From assembly GCF_017168235.1 (NCBI RefSeq), contig NZ_JABFAO010000004.1, forward strand, positions 655,895 to 719,894: a stretch of 64,000 bases of DNA, written 5' to 3'. Each line of letters begins with the position of its first letter. Within the stretch, counting starts at the first letter, position 1. The notes under the pieces were generated by a model that saw only the letters and a program-made list of their open reading frames with translations, had not been told where the DNA came from and searched no databases. Both the position numbers and the translations under genes were made by a program. Of the stretch, positions 19,856 to 29,629 are shown piece after piece. Origin of the DNA: Rhodococcus sp. KRD197. GTDB taxonomy: Bacteria > Actinomycetota > Actinomycetes > Mycobacteriales > Mycobacteriaceae.

Positions 19856-20652
19856 TGGCCTTCGGTCGCAAACGCAAGGTTGTCCCGTTCCGCAGCGCCG
19901 GTGAACTCGACGCGATGGCTGCGGCGGGTGCGATCGTCGGCGCTGCGCTGGTGGCGGTGCGGGACGCAGCGAAGCCCGGCGTCTCGACTCTCGAACTGGA
20001 CCGTGTCGCCGAGGCTGTCATCAGGGATGCCGGTGCCGTGCCGTCTTTCCTCGGATATCACGGCTTCACGGGGAGCATCTGCTCGTCCGTGAACGACCGG
20101 GTGGTTCACGGCATCCCGTCCGCACGGGACGTTCTCGCCGCGGGCGACATCATTTCCATCGATTGCGGCGCAGTTCTCGACGGCTGGCACGGTGACTCGG
20201 CCTGGACATTCGGAATCGGCGAAATCATCGAAGCAGATGCACTGCTCAGCGAGGCAACTCGGCTGTCGATGGAGGCCGGCATTGCCGCGATGCTCCCAGG
20301 CAACCGTCTCACCGACATCTCGCATGCAATCGAGACCGGTACACACGATGCGGAGAAGCTGCACGGGCGCAAGTACGGCATCGTCGACGGGTACGGCGGG
20401 CACGGAATCGGCCGTGAGATGCACATGGAGCCATTCCTCGCCAACGAAGGTGCACCCGGTAAGGGGCCCGAATTGGTGATCGGCTCCACCCTGGCCATCG
20501 AGCCGATGTTGACCCTCGGAACCTACGAGACCGAGATCCTCGATGACGATTGGACCGTGGTCACCACCGACGGATCGCGGGCTGCGCATTGGGAGCACAC
20601 CGTTGCCGTGACAGAAGACGGCCCGCGAATCCTGACGCTTCGTCCCGAATAG
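19855..20652 (+). CDS. map: Methionine aminopeptidase, type I
   Basis: Removes N-terminal Met from nascent proteins using two divalent metals. 265 residues; ligands visible in [16 protein letters not shown] (two Asp), [12 protein letters not shown] (His), and later Glu residues near TLAIEPML and [11 protein letters not shown] short basic N-terminus precedes the pita-bread fold. Last gene of the secY unit. Confidence 0.97.
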   Translation: MAFGRKRKVVPFRSAGELDAMAAAGAIVGAALVAVRDAAKPGVSTLELDRVAEAVIRDAGAVPSFLGYHGFTGSICSSVNDRVVHGIPSARDVLAAGDIISIDCGAVLDGWHGDSAWTFGIGEIIEADALLSEATRLSMEAGIAAMLPGNRLTDISHAIETGTHDAEKLHGRKYGIVDGYGGHGIGREMHMEPFLANEGAPGKGPELVIGSTLAIEPMLTLGTYETEILDDDWTVVTTDGSRAAHWEHTVAVTEDGPRILTLRPE

Positions 20653-20732
20653 ACGAGTCCGAGCGCAGTCGGCCGACCGTGCTCCTTCGACCGCGAAATC
20701 CGATCGCGGGACAGTACTCGACAGCACGGCAT

Positions 20733-20761
20733 TTGGCCTGGTGAGAGTTTGCCGGTAACAT
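20733..20761 (+). promoter_or_regulatory. Promoter of the infA operon
   Basis: TTGGCC (20733-20738), 17-bp spacer, TAACAT (20756-20761). The spacing matches the other ribosomal promoters. The leader to infA is about 155 nt. Confidence 0.6.
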
Positions 20762-20921
20762 AGTTCGACGGTGCGCTCTGCGTACCGGTTGTTTGCATGC
20801 CTGCGCGAGCCGGCCTTACATCGACCGGTCCACACCGCCGACGCAAGTCGGTGGCCAGTGAGCATCACGTTAACGGAAACAGATGCAATCAACCAGGTGT
20901 CAAACCAGGGACGCGGAGGAT

Positions 20922-21143
20922 ATGGCTAAGAAAGACGGTGCCATCGAAGTCGAGGGCCGAGTAGTCGAACCCTTGCCCAATGCGATGTTCCGCATTGAGC
21001 TGGAGAACGGTCACAAGGTGCTCGCACACATCAGTGGAAAGATGCGCCAGCACTACATTCGTATCCTCCCGGAGGATCGAGTCGTCGTGGAGCTCTCTCC
21101 ATACGACCTCACGCGGGGTCGCATCGTTTACCGCTACAAGTAA
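20922..21143 (+). CDS. infA: Translation initiation factor IF-1
   Basis: OB-fold factor binding the 30S A site, 73 residues, almost invariant sequence (ends [12 protein letters not shown]). ATG at 20922 after a GGAGGA site; in-frame codons upstream lack a good start. First gene of the infA-rpmJ-alpha cluster. Confidence 0.98.
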   Translation: MAKKDGAIEVEGRVVEPLPNAMFRIELENGHKVLAHISGKMRQHYIRILPEDRVVVELSPYDLTRGRIVYRYK

Positions 21144-21242
21144 CAAGCTTCTCCGGCCAGGTCCGGTCGGAGAGAACCATGCTCGAATCGCGCCGCAGGT
21201 ATTCGTGCGGCGTGCGCGAGCTACACACAGGAGATCAGCGAC

Positions 21243-21356
21243 GTGAAGGTTCAGCCGAGCGTCAAGAAGATCTGCGAAAAGTGCAAGGTGATTCGTCGTA
21301 ACGGACGAGTCATGGTGATCTGCGAGAACCTGCGTCACAAGCAGCGTCAGGGATAA
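21243..21356 (+). CDS. rpmJ: 50S ribosomal protein L36, zinc-binding form
   Basis: bL36, 37 residues, GTG start after GGAG. The zinc ligands C11, C14, C27 and H32 are all present (CEKC ... CENLRH), so this is the C+ form. Too short for most gene callers but unmistakable. Confidence 0.97.
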   Translation: MKVQPSVKKICEKCKVIRRNGRVMVICENLRHKQRQG

Positions 21357-21576
21357 CCACCGAGCATTTCGCGTTTCTGCTTGGCACACAGCAAGAAGAA
21401 GACCTCCCAGCACCAACCGTGACACACGCGTTACGGCACACCCCCGGCACGGAGGCCGGGGCCCCACTGAGTTAGTTGAAAGACGCTTCTCCTGCCTACG
21501 GGTTCACGCCCACAGGTGAGAAGGACACAGGGGACGGACTGGGAGCAGACCTCCGGCACACGAAAAGGAATGCCAC
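21357..21576 (+). other. Leader between rpmJ and rpsM with hairpins
   Basis: 220 nt without a gene. CCCCGGC/GCCGGGG (21442-21448, 21455-21461) can pair, and CTTCTC/GAGAAG arms lie further downstream. In other bacteria ribosomal protein S4 binds the alpha-operon leader; this is the matching position, but no S4 pseudoknot has been demonstrated here. Confidence 0.4.
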
Positions 21577-21951
21577 ATGGCACGTCTCGCAGGTGTGGAT
21601 CTTCCGCGCGAAAAGCGCATGGAGATCGCACTGACTTACATCTACGGCGTCGGCCGTACCCGCTCGAAGGAGATCCTGGACGCAACCGGCGTCAACCCGG
21701 ATCTGCGTAGCAAGGATCTGTCCGACGAAGATCTGACCAAGCTCCGCGAGTACATCGAGGAGTCCCTCAAGGTCGAGGGCGACCTGCGTCGCGAGGTGCA
21801 GGCCGACATCCGTCGCAAGATCGAAATCGGCTGCTACCAGGGCCTTCGCCACCGTCGTGGTCTGCCCGTACGTGGACAGCGCACCAAGACCAATGCGCGC
21901 ACCCGTAAGGGCCCCAAGCGCACCATTGCCGGCAAGAAGAAGGCGAAGTAA
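21577..21951 (+). CDS. rpsM: 30S ribosomal protein S13
   Basis: uS13, 124 residues, in the 30S head contacting P-site tRNA through its basic tail. [14 protein letters not shown] and [16 protein letters not shown] are hallmarks. One-base overlap with rpsK (TAATG). Confidence 0.98.
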   Translation: MARLAGVDLPREKRMEIALTYIYGVGRTRSKEILDATGVNPDLRSKDLSDEDLTKLREYIEESLKVEGDLRREVQADIRRKIEIGCYQGLRHRRGLPVRGQRTKTNARTRKGPKRTIAGKKKAK

Positions 21952-22364
21952 TGCCCCCTAAAGCACGCGGTACCGGTCCGAAGAAGACGCAGAAGACGCG
22001 TCGCAGGGACAAGAAGAACGTCCCCCACGGATCTGCGCACATCAAGAGCACCTTCAACAACACGATCGTGTCGATCACCGACCCGGCCGGCAACGTCATC
22101 TCGTGGGCGTCCTCGGGCCACGTGGGCTTCAAGGGCTCGCGCAAGTCGACTCCGTTCGCTGCTCAGCTCGCTGCCGAGAACGCAGCGCGCAAGGCTCAGG
22201 AGCACGGCGTCAAGAAGGTCGACGTGTTCGTCAAGGGACCCGGCTCCGGCCGTGAGACCGCCATCCGCTCGCTTCAGGCCGCAGGCCTCGAGGTTGGCAC
22301 CATCTCTGATGTCACCCCCCAGCCGCACAACGGTTGCCGTCCGCCGAAGCGGCGTCGGGTCTAG
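21951..22364 (+). CDS. rpsK: 30S ribosomal protein S11
   Basis: uS11, 137 residues, platform protein lining the mRNA exit. Contains [15 protein letters not shown] and ends [12 protein letters not shown] as expected. Overlaps rpsM by one base, 21 nt before rpsD. Confidence 0.98.
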   Translation: MPPKARGTGPKKTQKTRRRDKKNVPHGSAHIKSTFNNTIVSITDPAGNVISWASSGHVGFKGSRKSTPFAAQLAAENAARKAQEHGVKKVDVFVKGPGSGRETAIRSLQAAGLEVGTISDVTPQPHNGCRPPKRRRV

Positions 22365-22385
22365 CGGGAAGGAAAGGTTTAGAAA

Positions 22386-22991
22386 ATGGCACGTTATACC
22401 GGTCCTATCACCCGCAAGTCTCGTCGTCTGCGCGTCGACCTCGTCGGAGGAGACCAGGCATTCGAGCGTCGCCCCTACCCGCCCGGCCAGCACGGTCGCG
22501 CGCGGATCAAGGAGAGCGAGTACCTGCTCCAGCTTCAGGAGAAGCAGAAGGCTCGCTTCACCTACGGCGTCATGGAAAAGCAGTTCCGCCTGTACTACAA
22601 GGAAGCCAACCGGCGTCCCGGCAAGACCGGCGAGAACCTGCTGACGATCCTCGAGACCCGTCTCGACAACGTCGTCTACCGCGCCGGTCTGGCACGTACG
22701 CGTCGCCAGGCTCGTCAGCTGGTCACGCACGGTCACTTCCTCGTGAACAACAAGCGCGTGGACATCCCCAGCTACCGCGTCTCGCAGTACGACATCATCG
22801 ATGTACGCGAGAAGTCCGCACAGACCTTGCCGATCCAGATCGCTCGCGAGAGCTACGGGGATCGTACGGTCGCGCCGTGGTTGCAGGTCGTCCCGAACCG
22901 TCTTCGCATCCTGGTTCACCGGGTACCGGAGCGCGCACAGATCGATGTGCCGCTCCAGGAGCAGCTCATCGTCGAGTACTACTCGAAGTAA
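22386..22991 (+). CDS. rpsD: 30S ribosomal protein S4
   Basis: uS4, 201 residues, primary 16S rRNA binder and, in E. coli, repressor of the alpha operon. Starts MARYTGPITRKSRR, actinobacterial form without the N-terminal zinc cysteines. Contains the S4 RNA-binding domain (about 91-150). Confidence 0.98.
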   Translation: MARYTGPITRKSRRLRVDLVGGDQAFERRPYPPGQHGRARIKESEYLLQLQEKQKARFTYGVMEKQFRLYYKEANRRPGKTGENLLTILETRLDNVVYRAGLARTRRQARQLVTHGHFLVNNKRVDIPSYRVSQYDIIDVREKSAQTLPIQIARESYGDRTVAPWLQVVPNRLRILVHRVPERAQIDVPLQEQLIVEYYSK

Positions 22992-23000
22992 GGCGTAGCG

Positions 23001-23035
23001 CGTCTGCGGGTGGCCGTCCCGGTCACCCGCAGACG
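23001..23035 (+). terminator. Hairpin between rpsD and rpoA
   Basis: A 15-bp stem with one mismatch (23001-23015 with 23021-23035) around a 5-nt loop, followed by TTCTCG. It may act as a partial terminator or attenuator setting rpoA expression relative to the ribosomal genes; rpoA follows 57 nt later and no strong promoter is evident between them. Confidence 0.6.
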
Positions 23036-23092
23036 TTCTCGCCTCCACACGTGGACGTCAAATAGCGGACGTCCGTACAGGAGGAACACACA

Positions 23093-24157
23093 ATGCTCAT
23101 TTCACAGCGACCGACGCTGACCGAAGAGGTCATCGCGGACAACCGCTCGAAATTCGTCATCGAGCCGCTCGAGCCTGGCTTCGGTTACACACTCGGCAAC
23201 TCGCTCCGCCGTACCCTGCTGTCGTCGATCCCCGGAGCCGCTGTCACCAGCATCCGTATCGACGGCGTTCTCCACGAGTTCACCACCGTCCCCGGAGTCA
23301 AGGAAGACGTCACCGACATCATCCTGAACCTCAAGGGCCTCGTGGTGAGCTCCGAAGAGGACGAGCCGGTCACCATGTACGTCCGCAAGCAGGGCCCAGG
23401 CGCTGTGACTGCAGGCGACATCGTTCCCCCGGCCGGCGTCACGGTGAACAACCCGGATCTGCACATCGCGACCTTGAACGACAAGGGCAAGTTGGAGGTC
23501 GAGCTCGTTGTCGAGCGTGGCCGCGGCTACGTTCCTGCCGTCCAGAACAAGGCATCGGGCGCAGAGATCGGCCGTATTCCGGTCGACTCGATCTACTCGC
23601 CCGTACTCAAGGTCACTTACAAGGTGGAGGCCACCCGCGTCGAACAGCGCACCGACTTCGATCGGCTCGTTCTCGACGTGGAGACCAAGAATTCCATCAC
23701 CGCGCGGGACGCGCTCGCTTCGGCGGGCAAGACCCTGGTTGAGCTCTTCGGCCTCGCCCGTGAGCTGAACGTCGAAGCAGAAGGTATCGAGATCGGACCC
23801 TCGCCCGCCGAGGCCGATCACATCGCTTCCTTCGGACTCCCCATCGAGGATCTGGACCTGACGGTCCGTTCCTACAACTGCCTCAAGCGCGAAGGTGTTC
23901 ACACCGTCGGCGAGCTGGTTGGTCGTACCGAGTCCGATCTGCTGGACATCCGTAACTTCGGACAGAAGTCCATCGATGAGGTGAAGGTCAAGCTGCACTC
24001 GTTGGGCCTTTCGCTCAAGGACAGCCCCGCTTCCTTCGATCCGACCACAGTGCCCGGATACGACGCCACCACGGGAACGTGGAGCGATACGGACGCAAGC
24101 ACCTTCACCGACGGTGAAGGTACCGAGCAGGACTACGCCGAGACAGAACAGCTGTAA
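23093..24157 (+). CDS. rpoA: DNA-directed RNA polymerase subunit alpha
   Basis: 354 residues. The N-terminal assembly domain ([21 protein letters not shown] onward, first residues shown) and the C-terminal domain with [15 protein letters not shown] (about 262-276) are intact, followed by an acidic tail. Forms the RNA polymerase dimer scaffold and contacts UP elements and activators. Good GGAGGA ribosome-binding site; 34 nt before rplQ. Confidence 0.98.
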   Translation: MLISQRPTLTEEVIADNRSKFVIEPLEPGFGYTLGNSLRRTLLSSIPGAAVTSIRIDGVLHEFTTVPGVKEDVTDIILNLKGLVVSSEEDEPVTMYVRKQGPGAVTAGDIVPPAGVTVNNPDLHIATLNDKGKLEVELVVERGRGYVPAVQNKASGAEIGRIPVDSIYSPVLKVTYKVEATRVEQRTDFDRLVLDVETKNSITARDALASAGKTLVELFGLARELNVEAEGIEIGPSPAEADHIASFGLPIEDLDLTVRSYNCLKREGVHTVGELVGRTESDLLDIRNFGQKSIDEVKVKLHSLGLSLKDSPASFDPTTVPGYDATTGTWSDTDASTFTDGEGTEQDYAETEQL

Positions 24158-24191
24158 TCAGCTCGTTGGAGCTCTTACTAGGAGATTCATC

Positions 24192-24767
24192 ATGCCCAAG
24201 CCCACCAAGGGCCGCCGTCTCGGCGGGTCGGCGTCGCACCAGAAGGCCATCCTGGCCAACCTGGCGACGGCACTCTTCGAGCACGGCCGCATCACCACCA
24301 CAGAGTCGAAGGCCAAGCGCCTTCGTCCGCACGCCGAGAAGCTGGTGACCCACGCAAAAAAGGGTGACCTGGCTCATCGTCGTGAGGTACTCAAGACGAT
24401 CAACGACAAAGATGTCGTGCACAAGCTGTTCGCCGAGATCGGGCCTTTCTTCGCCGATCGCGACGGTGGCTACACGCGCATCATCAAGACCGTCCCCCGC
24501 AAGGGTGACAACGCGCCGATGGCCATCATCGAGCTCGTCAACGAGCAGACGGTGTCCAACGAAGCAGATCGCGCTCGCCGCGTGAAGGCTTCGAAGACCG
24601 CTCCGGCTGCCGCCGAGGCACCGGCCGAGGAGAACGTCGTCGAGGCTGTCGAAGCCGACGCGACCGATGCCGAGGTCGAGAACGCCGAAGCAGTCGTCGA
24701 CGGCATCGAAGACAAGGACGCACACGCGTCGGACGCGTCCGACGCAGAAGACGCCAAGAAGGACTAG
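24192..24767 (+). CDS. rplQ: 50S ribosomal protein L17
   Basis: bL17, 191 residues from the ATG at 24192 after TAGGAG. The first 120 residues are the conserved domain ([19 protein letters not shown]). An acidic, Ala/Asp/Glu-rich C-terminal extension of about 65 residues follows, seen in several actinobacteria. A frame-extended start at 24114 lies in rpoA and is rejected. Confidence 0.97.
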   Translation: MPKPTKGRRLGGSASHQKAILANLATALFEHGRITTTESKAKRLRPHAEKLVTHAKKGDLAHRREVLKTINDKDVVHKLFAEIGPFFADRDGGYTRIIKTVPRKGDNAPMAIIELVNEQTVSNEADRARRVKASKTAPAAAEAPAEENVVEAVEADATDAEVENAEAVVDGIEDKDAHASDASDAEDAKKD

Positions 24768-24772
24768 TCCTC

Positions 24773-25672
24773 TTGGTTTCGGAGCACGAACGAAGCGGGC
24801 CCGCCATTCCTTCCGAGGATGGCGGGTCCGCTTCTTTGCGTACCGCTGCTGCCGCGCGCCGGTACCGTCTCGACATCTCTTACGAGGGCACCGAGTTCTC
24901 CGGCTGGGCCCGCCAACCCGGTATCCGCACGGTGTGTGGAGTTCTCGAGCAAGCGTTCTCGACGGTGCTCCGTGAACCGATCGAGCTGACGGTCGCGGGA
25001 CGTACCGACGCCGGAGTTCACGCCAGCGGGCAGGTGGCGCACTTCGATGTAGTCGGCGAAATCGAAGAACCGGAGCGTCTCGTCCGCAGAATGGCACGAT
25101 TTCTTCCGACGGATGTGAGGGTCAAGGCAATCACCCGAGTGTCCGCGGACTTCGACGCCCGGTTTTCTGCCCTCCGCCGCCACTACGAATACAGGTTCAG
25201 CACGGCCCGGTACGGAGTCGACCCGCTCGACGTTCGCGGCGTGGTGTCCTGGCCCCGCGACATCGACCTCGACACCATGCGTGAGGCATCGTCGACACTG
25301 CTGGGGCTGCACGACTTCGCTGCCTTCTGTAAGCGACGTGAGGGTGCGACGACGGTGCGCGAACTGCAACGTTTCGATTGGGAGCGCGTCGGAGATCGGG
25401 TGACCGCCTACGTCAGCGCTGATGCGTTCTGCTGGTCCATGGTGCGGAGCCTGGTCGGTGCGATCCAGGCAGTCGGGGAGGGGCGACGCACTCTCGAGTG
25501 GACCGCCGCTCTTCTCGATGCACGATCGCGTTCGAGTTCGGTGACGGTGGCACCGGCGCACGGACTCGCACTCGTCGCCGTCGACTATCCGGACGCAGCC
25601 GAGCTGGCGAGCCGCAATGTCGCGACCCGGGAAATGCGAAGCGGCATCCCCTCCGGGCCTGGTTGCTGTTGA
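24773..25672 (+). CDS. truA: tRNA pseudouridine synthase A
   Basis: Isomerises uridines 38-40 of the tRNA anticodon arm. The domain begins at [19 protein letters not shown] (about residue 30) and the catalytic Asp is in [16 protein letters not shown]. The start is uncertain. TTG at 24773 has a GAAGGA site and gives 299 residues, but its first codons cover the terminator-like hairpin at 24793-24833. A TTG at 24836, after the hairpin, would give 278 residues but lacks a ribosome-binding site. Only five bases separate the first option from rplQ. Confidence 0.93.
   Translation: MVSEHERSGPAIPSEDGGSASLRTAAAARRYRLDISYEGTEFSGWARQPGIRTVCGVLEQAFSTVLREPIELTVAGRTDAGVHASGQVAHFDVVGEIEEPERLVRRMARFLPTDVRVKAITRVSADFDARFSALRRHYEYRFSTARYGVDPLDVRGVVSWPRDIDLDTMREASSTLLGLHDFAAFCKRREGATTVRELQRFDWERVGDRVTAYVSADAFCWSMVRSLVGAIQAVGEGRRTLEWTAALLDARSRSSSVTVAPAHGLALVAVDYPDAAELASRNVATREMRSGIPSGPGCC
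24793..24833 (+). terminator. Terminator hairpin after rplQ, inside the truA 5' region
   Basis: AAGCGGGCCCGCCAT (24793-24807) pairs with ATGGCGGGTCCGCTT (24819-24833) with a single G-T wobble; the loop is 11 nt and CTTTG follows. It is placed where the alpha operon should end, yet within the longer truA reading frame. Confidence 0.75.
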
Positions 25673-25707
25673 TGTCTGCCGCTCGAAGCTGGTGCTGCGC
25701 ACTGGCT

Positions 25708-25713
25708 ACGCTG
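25708..25713 (+). promoter_or_regulatory. -10 element for a probably leaderless FMN reductase mRNA
   Basis: TACGCT ends 5 bp before the GTG start at 25719, so transcription would begin at or next to the start codon. No ribosome-binding sequence is present. Confidence 0.45.
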
Positions 25714-25718
25714 GGACC

Positions 25719-26285
25719 GTGACACCAGCACCTGTTCGGCTCGCCGTAGTCGTTGCCAGCGTCAGGCCCGAGCGTTTCGGTCCGGTGGTGGCCGAGTGGT
25801 TTTCGCGTACCGTGGCCGAGCGCTCCGACTTCGAAGCCTCGACACTGGACCTCATCGACCTCGACCTCCCGATCGACCTGTCACCCTCGCAGGGGGCCGA
25901 AGTCCTCGTCTCCGCGATCGGCGCTGCGCAAGCAGTGGTCGCCGTGACTCCCGAATACAACCACGGATATCCGGCATCACTGAAGGTCGCGCTGGACACC
26001 GTCAAGTACGAGTGGCGCGGAAAGCCGATCGGGTTCGTCTCCTACGGCGGCGTCTCGGGAGGCATGCGCGCAACCGAACAACTTCGACAGGTCGCGGCGG
26101 AACTGCACATGGTATCGGTCCGGGACAGTGTTGCCTTCCCGCGCGCCCGTAGGGCGTTCGACGAACAGGGTTGCACATCGAACGAGGCTGCCGCCGATTC
26201 TGCGACGCGCATGCTCGACCAGCTGCACTGGTGGGCGACCGCGTCGACGATGGCGGCGTCGGCTCGGCCCTACCCCGGTCAGTAG
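25719..26285 (+). CDS. NAD(P)H-dependent FMN reductase
   Basis: Flavodoxin-like oxidoreductase of the NADPH-dependent FMN reductase family, 188 residues from the GTG at 25719. The phosphate-binding region VVVASVRPERFGP (about 9-21), VTPEYNHGYPASLK (about 75-88) and SYGGVSGGMRA (about 103-113) are the standard motifs. It probably reduces FMN or quinones, and could feed flavin to the several LLM flavoenzymes in the window (inference). The last bases overlap the convergent eccE by 7 nt. Confidence 0.88.
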   Translation: MTPAPVRLAVVVASVRPERFGPVVAEWFSRTVAERSDFEASTLDLIDLDLPIDLSPSQGAEVLVSAIGAAQAVVAVTPEYNHGYPASLKVALDTVKYEWRGKPIGFVSYGGVSGGMRATEQLRQVAAELHMVSVRDSVAFPRARRAFDEQGCTSNEAAADSATRMLDQLHWWATASTMAASARPYPGQ

Positions 26286-27991
26286 GTTCCGACCGGGTTT
26301 CGAACACTCCGGGGTCGTCCGATGAATGCAGTTTCCTGCGCGATGGTCACCAGTATCAACTCGATGTCGTGACGAGATGTTCTTACGAGAACTCGGTCCC
26401 CGGCGGCGCCCGGCTGCACGATACTCACGTCGGGATCGCGCATCGGTGTCAGCGAGGGATGCTCGGTCAGGGTCAACACCGTGGTGCCGTCGAAACGGCT
26501 CGGTAGCCCCACATCCACCGCGTCCGTGAAGTCCTGCACGACAAGGTCGATGGATGGACCGTTGCGGCGCGCGCCGTCGTCGATCCGCAGGTTGTCAGGC
26601 GTTGCCAGCGAGTCGACGAGGGGCCGCCAGGCATGCGGTCGGTCGGTTCGGACGAGAATTCTTGCGCCGGTGGCAACCGCGCGAAAGACAAGTTGCTGCG
26701 CGAGGTACAACTCACCGGCGACGAGTACGGAGCGCACTCCACGGCCGTGCATGCGCGTGGCGATGCCGTGGCCGGACGCGTCCGAGCCCAGCAGTTGCCC
26801 ACATCCGCTCGTGGGTGGGCTCAGTTCGGATGCTCGGGTGCGTGCGATGCGCCGCCCGGGCTCGGTGTGGCCGGGAGCCGGGACGGCAATGGGCAGAGTC
26901 AACAGAAGGGCCAGGCGGTGTCTACCGTTCATAGACGACAACCCGGGTGCATCCAGTGCTGGTGCGCCCGAACGCGTGACGAGATTGCAGAAGCCGCTCA
27001 TGTTCACCTGCTCGTCGGCGGCACCTGGCGTCAGCCGAAGGGATACCGTCGTCGACAGCGACGGCGTCGCCCACACATCCGCCAGGAGTTCCTCGTCGAT
27101 TGCCCGACAGTCGATTTCGTAACCGGTGGCAGCCGCGCCGGGTAAAGGTGCCGTCCGCCAATTCTGGGTGAGGTCATCGATGGCGACACCGCGGCACAGG
27201 TGCAATACGGCGTCGCGAATTTGGTTGCGCGTCAGGACCGCCGACGCAACTCCTTGCGCATCGAGCGCTCGCGCAACGCGTTCGGTCGCGATACGCACGG
27301 TGGCGGCAGCTCCGACACTGCCTCCGCCGCGCACTCGAACCGCCTCGGTGTTGGATCTCAGGTCTGCGGTGACCGTGACCCAGACCGTCCTGTCCGCGAC
27401 AGCAGGGAGCGGCCCGATCAAACGTTCGTACACATCCGCTGCGGGTGTGCCCGAAGCAGTCCGCCGGCCGTGCGAGACGACATCGATGCCCGACAGTGAG
27501 ATGTCGTGCTGGGTCAGACACCGTGCCAGAGTGCCCAGATCCAGTGTGGAGTCCGTCGTGGCACCCGCGCGACCGAGGCGGGTCGCCGCACCCTCGGCCG
27601 GGCGAAGCTCGAGAATGCAGGACACCAGGTCGCCGTTTCGGTGGACTCCGAAGGGATTGCCGTCGACATCGATATGGTCGGTGGTCGTGCCGACGGACGG
27701 CGCCCACCCGGACGCGTATCGAATCGCCGTCACTGCCCAGTCGAACGGTGTCCTACCCGCTGTGGTGACGAACGGGATCGCTGCGGTCAGCACCGCCACG
27801 ACGAGCACGGTGCGCATCGAGAAGCCGGCGGCTATGGCGGCGGCGCACAGCAGGGCCAACACCAGTTCGATACAGACCAGCCGCCGGAGCGTCGGGACGC
27901 GAAGTCCGATTCCGAGCCGCACGCCGGACCGACTCCGCCGTGTGGGTGCAACACGATCGAGCGGATCGGCAGCACGCTGCGCGCCAGTCAT
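26279..27991 (-). CDS. eccE: Type VII secretion protein EccE
   Basis: 570 residues from the ATG at 27991, preceded by GGAGGGATCG. Two adjacent N-terminal membrane segments (about 38-57 and 59-76) and a large soluble domain match EccE, the peripheral subunit of ESX membrane complexes. The gene is divergent from eccB. M. tuberculosis ESX-4 lacks eccE, whereas ESX-4 of M. abscessus and several Nocardiaceae has one. Sequence divergence within EccE is high, so the call also rests on context. A longer open frame upstream (to 28297) runs into the eccB start region and is rejected. Confidence 0.82.
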   Translation of the reverse strand: MTGAQRAADPLDRVAPTRRSRSGVRLGIGLRVPTLRRLVCIELVLALLCAAAIAAGFSMRTVLVVAVLTAAIPFVTTAGRTPFDWAVTAIRYASGWAPSVGTTTDHIDVDGNPFGVHRNGDLVSCILELRPAEGAATRLGRAGATTDSTLDLGTLARCLTQHDISLSGIDVVSHGRRTASGTPAADVYERLIGPLPAVADRTVWVTVTADLRSNTEAVRVRGGGSVGAAATVRIATERVARALDAQGVASAVLTRNQIRDAVLHLCRGVAIDDLTQNWRTAPLPGAAATGYEIDCRAIDEELLADVWATPSLSTTVSLRLTPGAADEQVNMSGFCNLVTRSGAPALDAPGLSSMNGRHRLALLLTLPIAVPAPGHTEPGRRIARTRASELSPPTSGCGQLLGSDASGHGIATRMHGRGVRSVLVAGELYLAQQLVFRAVATGARILVRTDRPHAWRPLVDSLATPDNLRIDDGARRNGPSIDLVVQDFTDAVDVGLPSRFDGTTVLTLTEHPSLTPMRDPDVSIVQPGAAGDRVLVRTSRHDIELILVTIAQETAFIGRPRSVRNPVGTY

Positions 27992-28177
27992 ATCCGTCGA
28001 TCCCTCCCCCCGAAGGCTGTGCCACGAGCGTGCGCCGCACAGCGCGTTCATCACTCGTCCGGTGCACTCTACAAGGCTCGGGTGACCCGGGTACCTCGAC
28101 GGCCACCGAGTGGGTACTGTGACCCGCGGGGCGGCCCGTGGGGGAACGGGCCGACGGATCGGTTCGGGGGAGGGCTC

Positions 28178-29629
28178 GTGGCGGCGACGCCGACAACGAA
28201 GTGGCAGGTCGGCGGATACAGGTTTCTCGTCCGACGGATGGAGCACGCCCTGGTGCGTCGCGACGTGCGCATGCTGCACGATCCGATGCGGTCCCATTCG
28301 CGTGCGTTCGCGGTGGGAATGGTGGTGGCGTGTCTCGGACTGGCCGGGTGCGCGGCGCTGGCGTTGCTACGACCTCAGGACAAGATCGGCGACGCGTCCA
28401 TCGTGGTTGCGAAGGATTCCGGCGCCATGTTCGTTCGGATGGACGACACTCTGCATCCGGTACTCAATCTCGCGTCGGCCCGTTTGATCGTCGGAAGCCC
28501 GGACACCCCGACGATGGTCGATTCGGCCGAACTTGCAGATCGCAGGCGTGGCCCGCTCGTCGGCATTCCCGGCGCTCCCTCCTCGCTGCCGCACGACGAG
28601 GCAGGCATCGCGGTTCCCTGGACAGTGTGCGACACGCTCGGAAGCAGTGGCGCGACAGCGGGAACCACCGTGCTGGCCGGCGATCCCCAGTACGACGAGG
28701 ACAGCGCGCCCTTGTCCGATACGCAGGCTTTCCTGTGGCGAACATCGGACGGTACCTATCTGGTGTACGACGGTGTTCGGGCTCGGATCGATCTTGCCGA
28801 CCGATCGGTGGTGCGCGCGCTGGGACTCGAAGGCGCAGAACCGTCGAGTGTCAGCTCGGCGCTCGCGAACGCCGTCCCGGTCGTCCCTGCCATCTCACCG
28901 CCCCCGATACCCCGGGCGGGTGAGATACCCGACTACGAGATCGCAGGCAAGACCATCGGTTCGGTGGTCAAGGTGTCCGGGGTCGCGGTCGACTACTACG
29001 TGGTGCTCGAGGATGGCATCCAACCGGTGAGCCAGGCGACCGCTCAACTCGTGAAATTCGCGGACTCGCAGGGCAGCCCGGAGATCGAGGCGCTCAATCC
29101 GGATGTCCTGAGGCGAGCACCGACGGTGACCCGTCTCGCAGTCGGCTCGTTTCCGGATATTGCGCCGACCATCGTCGACACCTCGGCCCAGCCGGTGAGC
29201 TGCCTGTCTTGGATTCCGCAGAACGCACCGGATGGCGGACCGAAAGCGCGTCTGGAATTGTCCGCCGGAAGGACGCTGCCGTTGCAGGAGTCAGCTGCAC
29301 CGGTCCGGTTGGCGCAGGCGGACGGTGGCGGTCCCGCAGCCGACGAAGTCTATCTGTCGCCGGGCAGCGGCGGGTTCGTGCAGAGCACTGGAATCGCACC
29401 GACCAGCTCGCGCCGCGACGGCCATTTCTTCGTGGCGGACACCGGAGTTCGATTCGGGGTTGCCGACGGCGAGGCCGCCGCTGCACTCGGCTTCGGCGCG
29501 GCCGCCCCAGCCCCGTGGCCGATCGTCGAATTGTTGGGAACGGGCCCTACGTTGAGCCGGGCGGATGCCCTCACCGCTCACGACGGAGTCGGTCCGGACC
29601 CGGCCGGGGCTGCGCTTCCCGCGGGATGA
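28178..29629 (+). CDS. eccB: Type VII secretion protein EccB
   Basis: 483 residues from a GTG at 28178 after GGGGGAGGG. A cytosolic N-terminus (TPTTKWQVGGYRFLVRRMEHAL) is followed by one membrane helix (about 43-64) and a large extracytoplasmic domain with two cysteines (VPWTVCDT and PVSCLSW), the EccB layout. EccB is part of the ESX core membrane pore. The divergent start from eccE leaves 186 nt for promoters. Its 3' end overlaps the convergent mycP by 52 nt. An open frame reaching 27506 upstream is spurious. Confidence 0.93.
   Translation: MAATPTTKWQVGGYRFLVRRMEHALVRRDVRMLHDPMRSHSRAFAVGMVVACLGLAGCAALALLRPQDKIGDASIVVAKDSGAMFVRMDDTLHPVLNLASARLIVGSPDTPTMVDSAELADRRRGPLVGIPGAPSSLPHDEAGIAVPWTVCDTLGSSGATAGTTVLAGDPQYDEDSAPLSDTQAFLWRTSDGTYLVYDGVRARIDLADRSVVRALGLEGAEPSSVSSALANAVPVVPAISPPPIPRAGEIPDYEIAGKTIGSVVKVSGVAVDYYVVLEDGIQPVSQATAQLVKFADSQGSPEIEALNPDVLRRAPTVTRLAVGSFPDIAPTIVDTSAQPVSCLSWIPQNAPDGGPKARLELSAGRTLPLQESAAPVRLAQADGGGPAADEVYLSPGSGGFVQSTGIAPTSSRRDGHFFVADTGVRFGVADGEAAAALGFGAAAPAPWPIVELLGTGPTLSRADALTAHDGVGPDPAGAALPAG

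Noticed and set aside
27506..28177. N-terminal extension of eccB into eccE
   Set aside because: EccB starts canonically at 28178 with a good ribosome-binding site; the extension is antisense to eccE.
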